DNA of 17,593 nucleotides from Acidobacteriota bacterium (GTDB lineage Bacteria > Actinomycetota > Acidimicrobiia > Acidimicrobiales > UBA8190), in the NCBI GenBank assembly GCA_028872975.1, contig JAGWNV010000017.1:1-17593 (forward strand), written 5' to 3'. A program made the translations under genes and the position numbers. The stretch's first letter is position 1; each line of letters begins with the position of its first letter. Shown here piece by piece: positions 1 through 7,833 of this stretch. Below the pieces are notes generated by a model that was not told the DNA's origin, ran no database searches, and was given only the letters and a program-made list of their open reading frames with translations.

Positions 1-1157
1 GGGTCCTCCAGGGCGTGGGCGGCGGGCTCATGACCCCGGTGGGCATGACGATGCTGTGGCGGGCCTTCCCCCCTGCCGAACGGGTCCGGGCGGCCGCCGT
101 CCTCGTCATCCCCACCGCACTGGCCCCGGCGCTCGGGCCGGTCCTGGGCGGCCTCTTCGTCACGGACCTGTCGTGGCGGTGGGTCTTCTACGTGAACCTC
201 CCCATCGGGGTCCTGACGGTGGCCTTCGGGGCGCTGTTCCTCCGTGAGCAGGAGCGCCAGGAGGCGGGCTCCTTCGACCTCCTCGGGTTCGTCCTCTCCT
301 GCGCCGGACTCGGCCTGCTCATGTACGGGCTCTCGGAGGGGCCGGTGAAGGGCTGGCACACCGCCGACGTGGTGGGGACCTCCGTGGCCGGCGCCGTGCT
401 CCTCGTCGGCCTCGTGCTCGCCGAACGTCGGAGGGCCCAACCGCTCATCGCCCTCCGGCTCTTCGGGAACCGGCTGTTCCGCTCGGCCAACCTGGTGATG
501 TTCCTGGGAGCCGCCGCCTTCCTGGGCGTGCTCTACCTGGTGGCCCTCTTCTTCCAGGACGGCCTGGGGCTCACCGCCCTCGGGTCGGGGCTCAGCACCT
601 TCCCCGAAGCCCTGGGCGTGATGGCCGGCGCCCAGCTCGTCACCCGCTGGCTCTATCCGAACCTGGGGCCGCGTCGCGTCATGATCGGCGGCCTCCTCGG
701 GGTGGGAGCCGGCATGGCGCTCATGGCGCTCGTGGGGACGGCGACGAGCCTCTGGGTCGTCCGGCTGCTGCTCTTCGAGATGGGCGTGGCCATGTCGGGG
801 GTGTTCGTGCCGGCCCAGACGGCCGCCTTCGCCACCATCAACCAGGCCGACATGGGCAGGGCCTCCACGTTCTTCAACGCCCAGCGCCAGGTGGGGGGCG
901 CCATCGGCGTGGCCGTGCTCACCACCGTGCTCTCGGCCGTCGGGACGGCGTCGGCGACCGTGGGCCACCCGTCCGCCCATCTCGTTGGCTACCACGCCGC
1001 CTTCCTCACCGCCGCCCTCGTCGCCGTCCTCGGTGCCGGGGTAGCGTCGACGGTGAAGGACGAGGACGCGGCGAGCACCATCGTGAAGCGCGTCAGGGGC
1101 CGGGTGCCCGAGCAGATCGTGGGGCGGCGCGCCGAACCCGTGGACGTCCCCGCCTGA
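1..1157 (+). CDS. MFS drug-efflux transporter, DHA2 (EmrB/QacA) type, 5' end missing
   Basis: This is a proton-driven multidrug exporter of the inner membrane, assigned by family resemblance; the substrate is unknown. The frame is already open at the first base (VLQGVGGGLM from base 3), and that is internal sequence of this family, so the true start lies upstream of the window. About 384 residues are visible. The segment with APALGPVLGG matches motif C of drug/proton antiporters, followed by the typical SWRWVFYVNLPIG stretch between helices. Many hydrophobic helices follow, and a short charged tail ends in a TGA at 1155-1157. Full DHA2 proteins have 14 helices and about 450-500 residues, so roughly the first quarter is missing. 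The family and direction are clear. What it exports cannot be told. Confidence 0.9.
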   Translation, partial: VLQGVGGGLMTPVGMTMLWRAFPPAERVRAAAVLVIPTALAPALGPVLGGLFVTDLSWRWVFYVNLPIGVLTVAFGALFLREQERQEAGSFDLLGFVLSCAGLGLLMYGLSEGPVKGWHTADVVGTSVAGAVLLVGLVLAERRRAQPLIALRLFGNRLFRSANLVMFLGAAAFLGVLYLVALFFQDGLGLTALGSGLSTFPEALGVMAGAQLVTRWLYPNLGPRRVMIGGLLGVGAGMALMALVGTATSLWVVRLLLFEMGVAMSGVFVPAQTAAFATINQADMGRASTFFNAQRQVGGAIGVAVLTTVLSAVGTASATVGHPSAHLVGYHAAFLTAALVAVLGAGVASTVKDEDAASTIVKRVRGRVPEQIVGRRAEPVDVPA

Positions 1158-1162
1158 GCGGC

Positions 1163-1168
1163 TACCCT
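1163..1168 (+). promoter_or_regulatory. Possible -10 element for the RDD gene
   Basis: TACCCT fits the actinobacterial TANNNT -10 pattern. It sits just after the exporter stop and would give a leader of roughly 27 bases that contains the strong GGAGGAGGAG ribosome-binding site at about 1189-1198. No convincing -35 is seen. Confidence 0.3.
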
Positions 1169-1201
1169 CCTCCTCCGAGCGCGCCGACGGAGGAGGAGAC
1201 C

Positions 1202-1777
1202 ATGACCCAGCCCCCCGACCCCACGGCGCCGCAGCCCGGCGCCGGGACGCCACCTCCGCCGCCTCCGGCCCCAGCCGGGTTCCCGCCGCCACCGCCACCA
1301 CCACCTGCGCCCGCCCCGGCGCCCCCCGCCGGCTTCGGCTACGGCACCGCCGGGCCGGTGCCGCCCGGGATGTACTACGACCAGACCGGCGAGCTCATGC
1401 TCCCGAACGGCGTCCAGCTCGCCGGGGCGGGGCGTCGCATCGGCGCCTGGTTCCTCTCCATCGCCCTCTTCGTCGTGACCCTCGGGATCGGCTACATCGT
1501 GTGGGGGCTCGTGGTGTGGGCCCGGGGACAGACGCCGGCGCTGTCGGTCCTCGGCATGCGCTGCTGGCGGCCCGCCGACAACGCCGTGCCGGGATGGGGC
1601 TACATGGCGCTGCGGGAGATCGTGGGCCGATTCGTCGAGAACATCATCTTCATCATCGCCATCGTGTCGTTCGTGCTCATGCTGGCCACGCCGAAGCGAC
1701 AGTGCCTCCACGACATGATCGCCGGCACCGTCGTCGTCCACGACCCCAACAAGGTCCTCGCGGCCAGGGCCGCATAG
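1202..1777 (+). CDS. RDD-family membrane protein with proline-rich N-terminus
   Basis: A 191-residue membrane protein. Residues 1-56 are almost entirely Pro, Ala and Gly, probably a flexible cytoplasmic tail. An RDD-type domain follows, with hydrophobic segments at about 81-107 and 145-163. The RDD signature is seen as AGRRIGAWF and, near the end, KRQCLHDMIAGTVVV. The paired aspartates usual in the family are not obvious. RDD proteins have no single known role; some are linked to ion or osmotic homeostasis. The ATG at 1202 is chosen because a near-perfect GGAGGAGGAG lies just upstream. It is followed closely by two SnoaL-like genes on the same strand, probably in one transcript. Confidence 0.85.
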   Translation: MTQPPDPTAPQPGAGTPPPPPPAPAGFPPPPPPPPAPAPAPPAGFGYGTAGPVPPGMYYDQTGELMLPNGVQLAGAGRRIGAWFLSIALFVVTLGIGYIVWGLVVWARGQTPALSVLGMRCWRPADNAVPGWGYMALREIVGRFVENIIFIIAIVSFVLMLATPKRQCLHDMIAGTVVVHDPNKVLAARAA

Positions 1778-1788
1778 GGGCCGTGTCC

Positions 1789-2289
1789 ATGTCTCTCGGA
1801 GGAAGCCACCCGTCGGAGGAGGTCTACGAGGCCGCCCGCCGGTACTGCGAGCTGCGGGCCCGGATCGAGGAGGGGCTCGAGCCGGCCGCCTTCGGGGCGC
1901 TGGCGGGCCTCTACACCGACGACGCTGTGTACGTCGACGCCGCCTGGGGACGGATCGAGGGCAAGGAGGCCATCGCCCACTGGCTCGAGCATTCCATGGT
2001 GGGACTCGGCGACTGGCGGTTCCCGGTCGAGTTCGTGGCCGTGGCCGGAGACGACGTGGTGGTGAAGTGGACCCAGGTCATCCCCGGGACACGGCCGGAC
2101 GGATCGGGCTTCACCCAGTCGGGCTACTCGCGCCTGCGGTACGCGGGGGAGGGGAAGTTCTCCTACGAGGAGGACGTCTACAACATGGTCCAGGTCCTCG
2201 AGGACCTCGCCGAGAGCGGCTGGAAGCCGGCCGAGCCGATGAACCTCCCCCCCGAGCACCCCGTCCGGGACTGGCGCCTGCCGGGCTGA
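1789..2289 (+). CDS. SnoaL-like / NTF2-superfamily protein
   Basis: A 166-residue protein with the cone-shaped alpha+beta barrel fold inferred from sequence: an N-terminal helix (EVYEAARRYCELRARIEEG), then FGALAGLYTDDAVYVDAAWGRI and GKEAIAHWL, then alternating strands with a ValValLysTrpThr core strand. This is the pattern of SnoaL-like polyketide cyclases and related hydrolase or isomerase folds. The family is so broad that the reaction cannot be named. ATG 1789 is preferred because AGGGG lies 8 bases upstream; an in-frame GTG at 1783 is the alternative but has poor spacing. It starts 11 bases after the RDD stop and is followed 14 bases later by a second member of the same fold, suggesting a co-transcribed pair that may act together. 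Confidence 0.8.
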   Translation: MSLGGSHPSEEVYEAARRYCELRARIEEGLEPAAFGALAGLYTDDAVYVDAAWGRIEGKEAIAHWLEHSMVGLGDWRFPVEFVAVAGDDVVVKWTQVIPGTRPDGSGFTQSGYSRLRYAGEGKFSYEEDVYNMVQVLEDLAESGWKPAEPMNLPPEHPVRDWRLPG

Positions 2290-2303
2290 CCACCGGCCCC
2301 TCC

Positions 2304-2735
2304 GTGCCCGGCGTGGACGGGATCGTCACCCTGGCGCAGGTGGACGCCCAGGAGCGGGTGTTCGCCGGCGCCTTCGCCGCCGGTGACCTCACCCCGACCC
2401 GGCCCCTCTACGACCCCGACGTCGTCTACCTGAGCCCGACCACCCGGCTGTTCGGCTGGCAGTCGCCGATCGAGGGGATGGAGCGCACGCTCGAATTCAT
2501 CGGACTCACCATCGCCTCCTGCGCTCGCATCGGCTACCGGGTCGACGAGCGGGCCGTGCTGCCCGGCGGCGGCTCGGCCTACACCCGCATCGTCTTCGAC
2601 TGGGACGCCGGCCCGTCGCGGCTGCGCTCGGTCTACGTCGTGGTCTACCGCTACCGCCAGGGCCGGATCGGCCGGCAGGAGCTCTACTACGACCCCGGAG
2701 CCGACCCGCAGGTCCTCGGCCCGGCGACCGGCTGA
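2304..2735 (+). CDS. Second SnoaL-like / NTF2-superfamily protein
   Basis: About 143 residues. Visible features are an N-terminal helix (QVDAQERVFAGAFAAGD), a YDPDVVYLSP strand region typical of SnoaL-like proteins, a middle helix (GMERTLEFIGLTIASC), and three long C-terminal strands rich in Tyr, Val and Arg. The fold call is fairly safe, the activity unknown. The start is uncertain: GTG 2304 gives the longest form that does not overlap the previous gene, GTG 2313 is the next choice, and neither has a good ribosome-binding site. The gene ends 6 bases from the stop of the convergent ParB-like gene. It is only distantly similar to its upstream neighbour, so this is not a recent tandem duplication. 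Confidence 0.72.
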   Translation: MPGVDGIVTLAQVDAQERVFAGAFAAGDLTPTRPLYDPDVVYLSPTTRLFGWQSPIEGMERTLEFIGLTIASCARIGYRVDERAVLPGGGSAYTRIVFDWDAGPSRLRSVYVVVYRYRQGRIGRQELYYDPGADPQVLGPATG

Positions 2736-2741
2736 GGCCCG

Positions 2742-3535
2742 CTACTCGACCTTCTCGCCCAGCACCTTGGCGGGCGCCGAGACGAGGGCTTCCAGGGTGG
2801 CGAGGAAGGCGGCGAAGGTCTTGTCGAAATCGGCCGCCTTGCGCGCCCGCTTGGCCGGGTTGGCGTAGCCGATGATCTGGTAGCGGGCCATGGAGTGCCA
2901 GGCACCCTGGGCCTTCAGGGCCGCCTCGACCGCCTTCACGGCCTCGGCCGCCTCGAGCACCCTGGCCGCCCGGGCGCGGCGGGTCTCGTACGCCGTCGAA
3001 AGCGGTTCGTCCAGGAAGCCGTCGCACTTCTTCAGGATCGGCTCGAAGGCGCTGCCGGCCAGGCGGCCCGAGCCCTCGTAGGCGAGCCCGAGCGTCACGA
3101 GGTGGGCGGTCTCCACGGCGTCGACCAGCTCGCCGTCGGACTCGGGGACCTCCGGCGCTCGGCGAGCACCTCCCGGTAGATGGACAGGGCGATGGAGGCC
3201 CGCTCCCGGATGTTGAGCGGCTGCTCGACGTTGAGGCTCATCATCCTCCGGGCCAGGTCGCCCGGCACCACCACGACAGGGAATTCCTCCACGCCGAGCT
3301 CGATGGCGGCCTCGAGTCGGTGCTGGCCGTCGATGACGACGAAGCCCCCGTCTCGCTCGACGACGGTCAGCGGGGTGACGAAGCCCATGCGCTGCATGGA
3401 GGCGGCGAGCGCCTTCAGGTGGGCGGGCCGGGGCCTGCGCTGGTGGCCGATGACCGTGAGCCGGCCGGCCGGGACGACACGGACGGCGAGGGGTCGTCGC
3501 GTGAGGGGGTCCTCGAGGCGCAGCGAGCCGGCCAC
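2742..3535 (-). pseudogene. ParB-like N-terminal domain protein, apparently frameshifted
   Basis: The first 126 or so residues, read from GTG 3535, form a ParB/Srx-type N-terminal domain: GFVTPLTVVERDGGFVVIDG followed by the hallmark GQHR (residues 70-73), then a helical segment ending in SIALSIYREVLAE. This domain binds or hydrolyses nucleotides in ParB proteins. Around 3150-3165 the sensible reading moves to the -1 frame, which continues as PEVPESDGELVDAVETAHLV through an alpha-helical, Lys/Ala-rich region of about 135 residues to a TAG at 2742. If the frame is not changed, the protein runs into unrelated Ser/Pro/Trp sequence and stops at 3095. One base appears to be missing in the GAGCGCCGGAGG region. 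It could be a real mutation or an assembly error. GTG 3535 is the first start after an in-frame TAG. Confidence 0.72.
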
Positions 3536-3541
3536 GGTGCC

Positions 3542-3547
3542 AGGCTA
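3542..3547 (-). promoter_or_regulatory. -10 element for leaderless ParB-like gene
   Basis: On the minus strand TAGCCT is followed by exactly six bases and then the GTG start at 3535. That is the spacing expected when transcription begins at the start codon. No clear ribosome-binding site and no good -35 are present, which agrees with a leaderless message. Confidence 0.45.
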
Positions 3548-3555
3548 GGGCGTCA

Positions 3556-3571
3556 GGGGTGCAGGCACCCC
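3556..3571. promoter_or_regulatory. Inverted repeat, candidate operator between divergent genes
   Basis: GGGGTGCAGGCACCCC has two perfect 7-base half-sites (GGGGTGC / GCACCCC) around a 2-base centre. It lies in the -35 region of the minus-strand ParB-like promoter and upstream of the plus-strand permease, a position suited to controlling both. It could instead form a short hairpin in a transcript. Confidence 0.4.
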
Positions 3572-3655
3572 CGGCCGCCGGGCGCTGTCCTGCTGGCAGC
3601 CGCCGCTCCCGTCCCGCACAATCGTCGGATCCGGGACGCCGGCGTGGAGGTGGGG

Positions 3656-3691
3656 ATGACCGAGCAGCTGGCCCGTTCCGAGGGCCCGTGA
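3656..3691 (+). CDS. Candidate 11-codon leader peptide upstream of permease
   Basis: The ATG at 3656 has an excellent ribosome-binding site, GGAGG at 3646-3650 with a 5-base spacer. It opens the short frame MTEQLARSEGP, whose TGA overlaps the GTG start of the permease as GTGA. A ribosome finishing this minigene would be placed to restart on the permease, which has no ribosome-binding site as good of its own. The peptide has no run of one amino acid that would suggest classical attenuation. It may be a coupling device, the end of a decayed upstream gene, or chance. Confidence 0.35.
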   Translation: MTEQLARSEGP

Positions 3692-6252
3692 CGAGAGCGG
3701 CGCTACGCGTCGGCTGGTACCGGTTCCGTCGGACCCTCCACCGGCGATGGCCGTCGCTGCTCGTCCTGACCCTCCTGGTCGGGCTCCTCGGGGGGCTGGC
3801 CACGGCAGCGGTGGCCGGGGCCCGGCGGACGCAGTCGGCCTACCCGTCCTTCCTCGCTTCCTCGCACGCCTCGGACCTCCAGGTCGGCTTCTACACGAGC
3901 CAGGGCAACAGCGTGGCCGGAGACCTCTACTCGCCGGCGGTCACCGCCCGTTTCGCGGCGCTTCCCGACGTCCGCCGGGTCGCCGCCGTGGTCCAGATGT
4001 TCGCCGCCCCGGCGGGCAAGGACGGCAAGCCCCACATCCCGCCGCCGCTGCAGAACAACATCGTGTACACCGAGGGGAGCGTGGGAGGCTACGGCTTCTC
4101 CGAGGACGGCGTCGTGGCCGACCAGGGCCGGCTCGCCGACCCGAAGCGCACCGACGAGATGGTGGCCACGGCCGAGGCTGCCCGGCTCCTGCACTGGCAC
4201 ATCGGCCAGGTAGTGCCCTTCGACTTCTTCTCGATCGAGCAGCTCTTCCAGTCGAGCTTCGGGCCTCCGCAGGTACCGCCCGCACTCCGAGCCGAGGTCC
4301 GGCTCGTCGGCATCGTCTCCATGGCCACGACGGTGGTGGTCGACCAGATCGACCGGTATCCCACCGCCGTGCTCTTCACCCCGGCCATGACGGCTGAGGT
4401 CGTACGGGCCGGCGGCGGTGGCTTCCCCACGTACTCGCTGACCCTGGACCATGGCGACACCGACGCGCCCGCCGTGGAGCGGGCCATCATCGGCGCGCTG
4501 CCCGCCAACTCCACCTACAACTTCCACCTCACCTCGGTGGTCACCGGGGAGGTCGAGCGGGCCGTCAAGCCGGAGTCGATCGCCATCGGCGTCTTCGGGC
4601 TCATCGCCGCCCTGGCCACGCTCTTCATCGCCGGCCAAGCCGTCAGCCGGGGCATCCGGTCCGAAGCGCAGGACGTCGACGTCATCCGGGCCCTGGGCGC
4701 CGACCCGGCCATGACCGTGGCCGACTCGCTTCTCGGCACCGCCATGGCGATCGTCGCCGGCGCCCTGCTCGCCTGTGGAATGTCGATCGGCCTGTCTCCC
4801 ATCGCGCCCATAGGAGTCGTGCGCCAGATCGATCCCTCGCCCGGGCCTGCAGTCGACTGGACGGTGCTGCTGGCCGGCTTCGCCTTCCTCGTGGTGGCGT
4901 TGGGCGCCGTGGCGCTGGTGGTGGCGGCCATGACCATCCGGCAGCGCAACCTCCGTCGGGCGGAGGCGACCCAGCAGAGCTCCTCCTTCGTCGGCCTGGC
5001 CGTGCGGCTGGGCCTGCCCCCCGCGTCGGTGGCCGGCGTCCGCTTCGCCGTCGACCGCGGGCGGGGACGCGAAGCGGTGCCGGTGGGCTCGGCGCTGCTC
5101 GGTGCCGGCCTGGCGGTGGCGGTGGTGGTGACCACGCTCACCTTCGGGAGCAGCCTCCGCACCCTCATCTCGAGCCCCCACCTCTACGGCTGGAACTGGG
5201 ACTACGCCCTGGCCGAGGACGGTGGCGGGAACATCCCGCCCGCCGCCATCACGATGCTCCGCCACGACCGCGACGTGGCTTCCTGGAGCGGGCTCAACTT
5301 CGCCGACGCCCAGGTCGGCGGGGCCGCCACCCCCATCATCCTGACCGCCCCCGGGGCGAAGGTGACACCCCCGATCCTGGCCGGGCACCCGGTGGAGGCG
5401 AACGGGCAGATCGTCCTCGGCGGCACGACCATGGCGCAACTGCACAAGCACATCGGCGACACCGTGGTCGTGAGTTACGGATCGCCCTCCGACGCCCCCA
5501 TCTACGTGCCGCCCACCAGGCTGCGCATCGTCGGCACCGCCACGCTCCCCGCCGTCGGGAACGCGGCGGGCTATCTCCACACCTCCATGGGGACCGGTGC
5601 GATCCTCGCCCTCGGGATCGAGCCGCCCGCCATGCAGGCGGCGCTGGTCAACCCCGATCCCAACCAGAACGGCCCTGGCATGGTGGTGGTGCGACTCCGT
5701 GCCGGCCTGCCGGCGGGACGGGCCTTGGCGTCGCTCGAGAGGATCGCCGGTGAGGCCAGCAAGGTCCTCGCCGCCGACCCCGCCGCCGGCGGCGGGCAGT
5801 TCTCGGTGCTCCCGGTCCAGCAGCCCGCCGAGATCGTGAACTACCGGTCCATGGGCGACACGCCGGCCGTGTTGGCCGGCGCCCTGGCCGCCGGGGCGGT
5901 GGTGGCCCTCGGCCTCATCCTGGTCGCCTCCGTGAGCCGCCGCCGGCGCGACCTGGCGCTGCTTCGGACGCTCGGGTTCGTCCAGCGCCAGCTGGGGGCG
6001 GTGATCGCCTGGCAGGCGTCGGTCTCGGCTCTCGTGGGCCTGGTGGTGGGCATCCCGCTCGGCGTCATCGCCGGGCGGGTGCTGTGGAACCTCTTCGCCA
6101 CCGAGATCGTCGCCGTTCCCCACGCCACGGTGCCCGCCGTCCAGCTCGTCCTCGTCGCCGTGGCCGCAGTCGTCCTCGCCAACCTCGTCTCGCTCGTGCC
6201 GGCCCGGCTGGCCGCCCGGACCCGCACCAGCCAGCTGCTCCGAGGCGAGTGA
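3688..6252 (+). CDS. Large ABC transporter permease, FtsX/MacB type
   Basis: An integral-membrane subunit of about 854 residues. The order is an N-terminal anchor helix (about 22-42), a long extracytoplasmic region (about 45-295), three or more helices with the IGVFGLIAALATLFIAGQ segment (from about 298) and a cytoplasmic stretch. A second anchor helix (about 465-488), a second external region and a final three-helix FtsX block with RRRRDLALLRTLGF (about 740-755) complete the protein. This duplicated layout, two FtsX units in one chain, is known from actinobacterial MacB-type exporters and mechanotransmission complexes. It needs an ATPase partner and none is adjacent; the only one in view is the ATPase gene at 10312. 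GTG 3688 is chosen because upstream in-frame sequence is low-complexity Arg/Pro and because of the GTGA overlap with the short leader ORF. Substrate unknown. Confidence 0.87.
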   Translation: MTRAALRVGWYRFRRTLHRRWPSLLVLTLLVGLLGGLATAAVAGARRTQSAYPSFLASSHASDLQVGFYTSQGNSVAGDLYSPAVTARFAALPDVRRVAAVVQMFAAPAGKDGKPHIPPPLQNNIVYTEGSVGGYGFSEDGVVADQGRLADPKRTDEMVATAEAARLLHWHIGQVVPFDFFSIEQLFQSSFGPPQVPPALRAEVRLVGIVSMATTVVVDQIDRYPTAVLFTPAMTAEVVRAGGGGFPTYSLTLDHGDTDAPAVERAIIGALPANSTYNFHLTSVVTGEVERAVKPESIAIGVFGLIAALATLFIAGQAVSRGIRSEAQDVDVIRALGADPAMTVADSLLGTAMAIVAGALLACGMSIGLSPIAPIGVVRQIDPSPGPAVDWTVLLAGFAFLVVALGAVALVVAAMTIRQRNLRRAEATQQSSSFVGLAVRLGLPPASVAGVRFAVDRGRGREAVPVGSALLGAGLAVAVVVTTLTFGSSLRTLISSPHLYGWNWDYALAEDGGGNIPPAAITMLRHDRDVASWSGLNFADAQVGGAATPIILTAPGAKVTPPILAGHPVEANGQIVLGGTTMAQLHKHIGDTVVVSYGSPSDAPIYVPPTRLRIVGTATLPAVGNAAGYLHTSMGTGAILALGIEPPAMQAALVNPDPNQNGPGMVVVRLRAGLPAGRALASLERIAGEASKVLAADPAAGGGQFSVLPVQQPAEIVNYRSMGDTPAVLAGALAAGAVVALGLILVASVSRRRRDLALLRTLGFVQRQLGAVIAWQASVSALVGLVVGIPLGVIAGRVLWNLFATEIVAVPHATVPAVQLVLVAVAAVVLANLVSLVPARLAARTRTSQLLRGE

Positions 6253-6263
6253 CGACCGTCCCG

Positions 6264-6269
6264 TAGGAT
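6264..6269 (+). promoter_or_regulatory. -10 element for the FAD oxidoreductase
   Basis: TAGGAT, a good TANNNT match, ends nine bases before the GTG start at 6279. The transcript would have almost no leader. No recognisable -35 is seen. Confidence 0.35.
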
Positions 6270-6278
6270 CCGCGCATC

Positions 6279-7703
6279 GTGGGGGCGCCCGAGGTCACCG
6301 TGGTCGGCTCGGGACCCAACGGGCTCGCCGCCGCCGTGACGCTGGCCCGAGGCGGCCTCGAGGTGGAGGTGGTGGAGGGCGCCGACGTCGCCGGCGGGGG
6401 ATGCCGGAGTGCTGCGCTCACCCTGCCCGGGTTCGTCCACGACGTCTGCTCGGCGGTCCATCCGCTCCTCGCCGCCTCGCCCTTCTTCGCCACCGTCGGC
6501 CTCGAGCGCCACGGCGTGCGCCTCCACCATCCCGAGGTCGCCTTCGCCCATCCCCTCCCGGGGGGACGGGCCGCCGCCGTCACCCGGTCGGTGGAGGAGA
6601 CGGCGCAGACGCTCGGTGCCGACGCCGGGAGGTACCGCCGCCTGCTCGGCCCCGTCACCCGGGACGCCGAGCGGATCCTCGGCAGCGTCCTCGCCCCGCT
6701 GCGCCGTCTCCCCGCCCATCCCGTCTCCCTGGCGCGCTTCGGCGCCCTCGGAGTGCTCCCGGCTCGGGTGCTGGCGGCCGGCTTCCGGGGAGAGGAGGCA
6801 AGAGCCATCCTGGCCGGGGCGGCGGCCCACACCATGCGGCCCCTCTCCTCGCCGATCACCGGGTCCTATGCCCTGCTCTTCACCGCCCTCGCCCACGCCG
6901 CGGGGTGGCCGCTCCCCGAGGGGGGCAGCAGCCGGATCGTCGACGCCCTCGTGGCCGAGCTCGAGGCGGCGGGAGGGCACGTCGTCACCGGCCGGTGGGT
7001 CTCGGACCTCGCCGGCGTCGAGGGCTCACGGGCCACCGTGCTCGACGTGTCCCCCGACCAGGTCCTGCACCTCGCCGGCGCCCGGCTCCCGGCCCGCTAC
7101 CGCCGCGCCCTCGAGCGGTTCCGCTACGGCCCCGGCGTCTGCAAGGTGGACTGGGCCCTCGACGGCCCCGTGCCCTGGGAGGCAGAGGCGTGCCACCGCG
7201 CCGGGACGATCCATCTCGGTGGGACCTTCGAGGAGATCGCCAGGAGCGAGTGGGAGGTCGACGCCGGGAGGCACCCCGAGGCGCCGTTCTGCATCCTGGC
7301 CCAGCCCGGAGTGGTGGACCCGACGAGGGCCCCCGAGGGGAAGCAGACCCTCTGGGGCTACTGCCACGTGCCCTCCGGCTCCACCGTCGACATGTCAGGG
7401 CGGATCGAGGCCCAGATCGAGCGGTTCGCCCCCGGCTTCGGCGACCGGGTCCTGGCCCGGGCCACGGTGACGGCGGCCGACATGGCTCGATACGACCCGA
7501 ACTACGTGGGCGGGGACATCAACGGCGGGGCCGCCACCTTGCGCCAGACCGTCTTCCGGCCGGCGGCCCGCTGGAACCCCTACCGCCTCCCGGCCGCCGG
7601 CCTCTACCTGTGCTCGGCGTCCACGCCGCCGGGCGGGGGGGTGCACGGGATGTGCGGCCACCTCGCCGCCCGCACCGTGCTCGACGACCTCGGGATCGCC
7701 TGA
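6279..7703 (+). CDS. FAD-dependent oxidoreductase, phytoene-desaturase-like
   Basis: A 474-residue flavoprotein. The N-terminus carries the dinucleotide-binding fold, VTVVGSGPNGLAAAVTLARG with GxGxxG at residues 10-15, and the acidic residue that binds the ribose (Glu33) in EVVEG, followed by GGGCRS. The C-terminus has GLYLCSASTPPGGGVHGMCG, the second FAD-contact motif typical of phytoene-dehydrogenase-like amine-oxidase-superfamily proteins (COG1233 type). Such enzymes desaturate or oxidise lipids and isoprenoids, but many members are uncharacterised. No carotenoid gene such as a phytoene synthase lies nearby, so a carotenoid role is not supported here. GTG 6279 follows a -10-like TAGGAT. 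The gene stands alone between the permease and the cyclic-nucleotide operon, which has its own promoter. Confidence 0.85.
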   Translation: MGAPEVTVVGSGPNGLAAAVTLARGGLEVEVVEGADVAGGGCRSAALTLPGFVHDVCSAVHPLLAASPFFATVGLERHGVRLHHPEVAFAHPLPGGRAAAVTRSVEETAQTLGADAGRYRRLLGPVTRDAERILGSVLAPLRRLPAHPVSLARFGALGVLPARVLAAGFRGEEARAILAGAAAHTMRPLSSPITGSYALLFTALAHAAGWPLPEGGSSRIVDALVAELEAAGGHVVTGRWVSDLAGVEGSRATVLDVSPDQVLHLAGARLPARYRRALERFRYGPGVCKVDWALDGPVPWEAEACHRAGTIHLGGTFEEIARSEWEVDAGRHPEAPFCILAQPGVVDPTRAPEGKQTLWGYCHVPSGSTVDMSGRIEAQIERFAPGFGDRVLARATVTAADMARYDPNYVGGDINGGAATLRQTVFRPAARWNPYRLPAAGLYLCSASTPPGGGVHGMCGHLAARTVLDDLGIA

Positions 7704-7790
7704 CCTCCGGCCCACCCCCGGCGCCGCCGGAGGAATCGCGCGCCACGGCAAGGATCGTCCCCGTCCTGCGGGGAGGCGCCTTTCCGAGCG

Positions 7791-7816
7791 CCGCCGGGGT
7801 GCCTGCCCCCCGGCGG
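7791..7816 (+). terminator. GC-rich hairpin after the FAD oxidoreductase
   Basis: CCGCCGGGG and CCCCGGCGG form a perfect 9-bp stem with an 8-base loop. It lies 88 bases beyond the oxidoreductase stop and before the promoter of the next operon. There is no run of T, only a T-rich CTTGTCTT a few bases later, so it is at best a weak intrinsic terminator, as is common in high-GC genomes. The rest of the gap between 7704 and 7833 shows only a second small 5-bp hairpin (7758-7774). Confidence 0.35.
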
Positions 7817-7833
7817 GACACTTGTCTTCACCC

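Noticed and set aside
1202..1370. Short tandem repeat at the start of the RDD gene
   Set aside because: The CCG/CCA runs simply encode the proline-rich tail common in this family and show no regular repeat unit.
2742..3535. Chromosome-partitioning parAB locus or plasmid/phage origin
   Set aside because: There is no ParA ATPase, parS-like repeat cluster or replication gene nearby. Only the N-terminal ParB fold is recognisable.
3703..6123. An 806-codon open frame on the minus strand opposite the large permease
   Set aside because: Its translation is rich in Gly, Asp, His, Arg and Glu without domains or helices, as expected for the complement of a GC-rich membrane-protein gene. The plus strand encodes a recognisable FtsX-type permease over the same bases.
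6279..7703. Carotenoid biosynthesis cluster
   Set aside because: The oxidoreductase resembles phytoene desaturases, but no phytoene synthase, cyclase or isoprenoid gene is nearby, so the wider family name is all that is supported.
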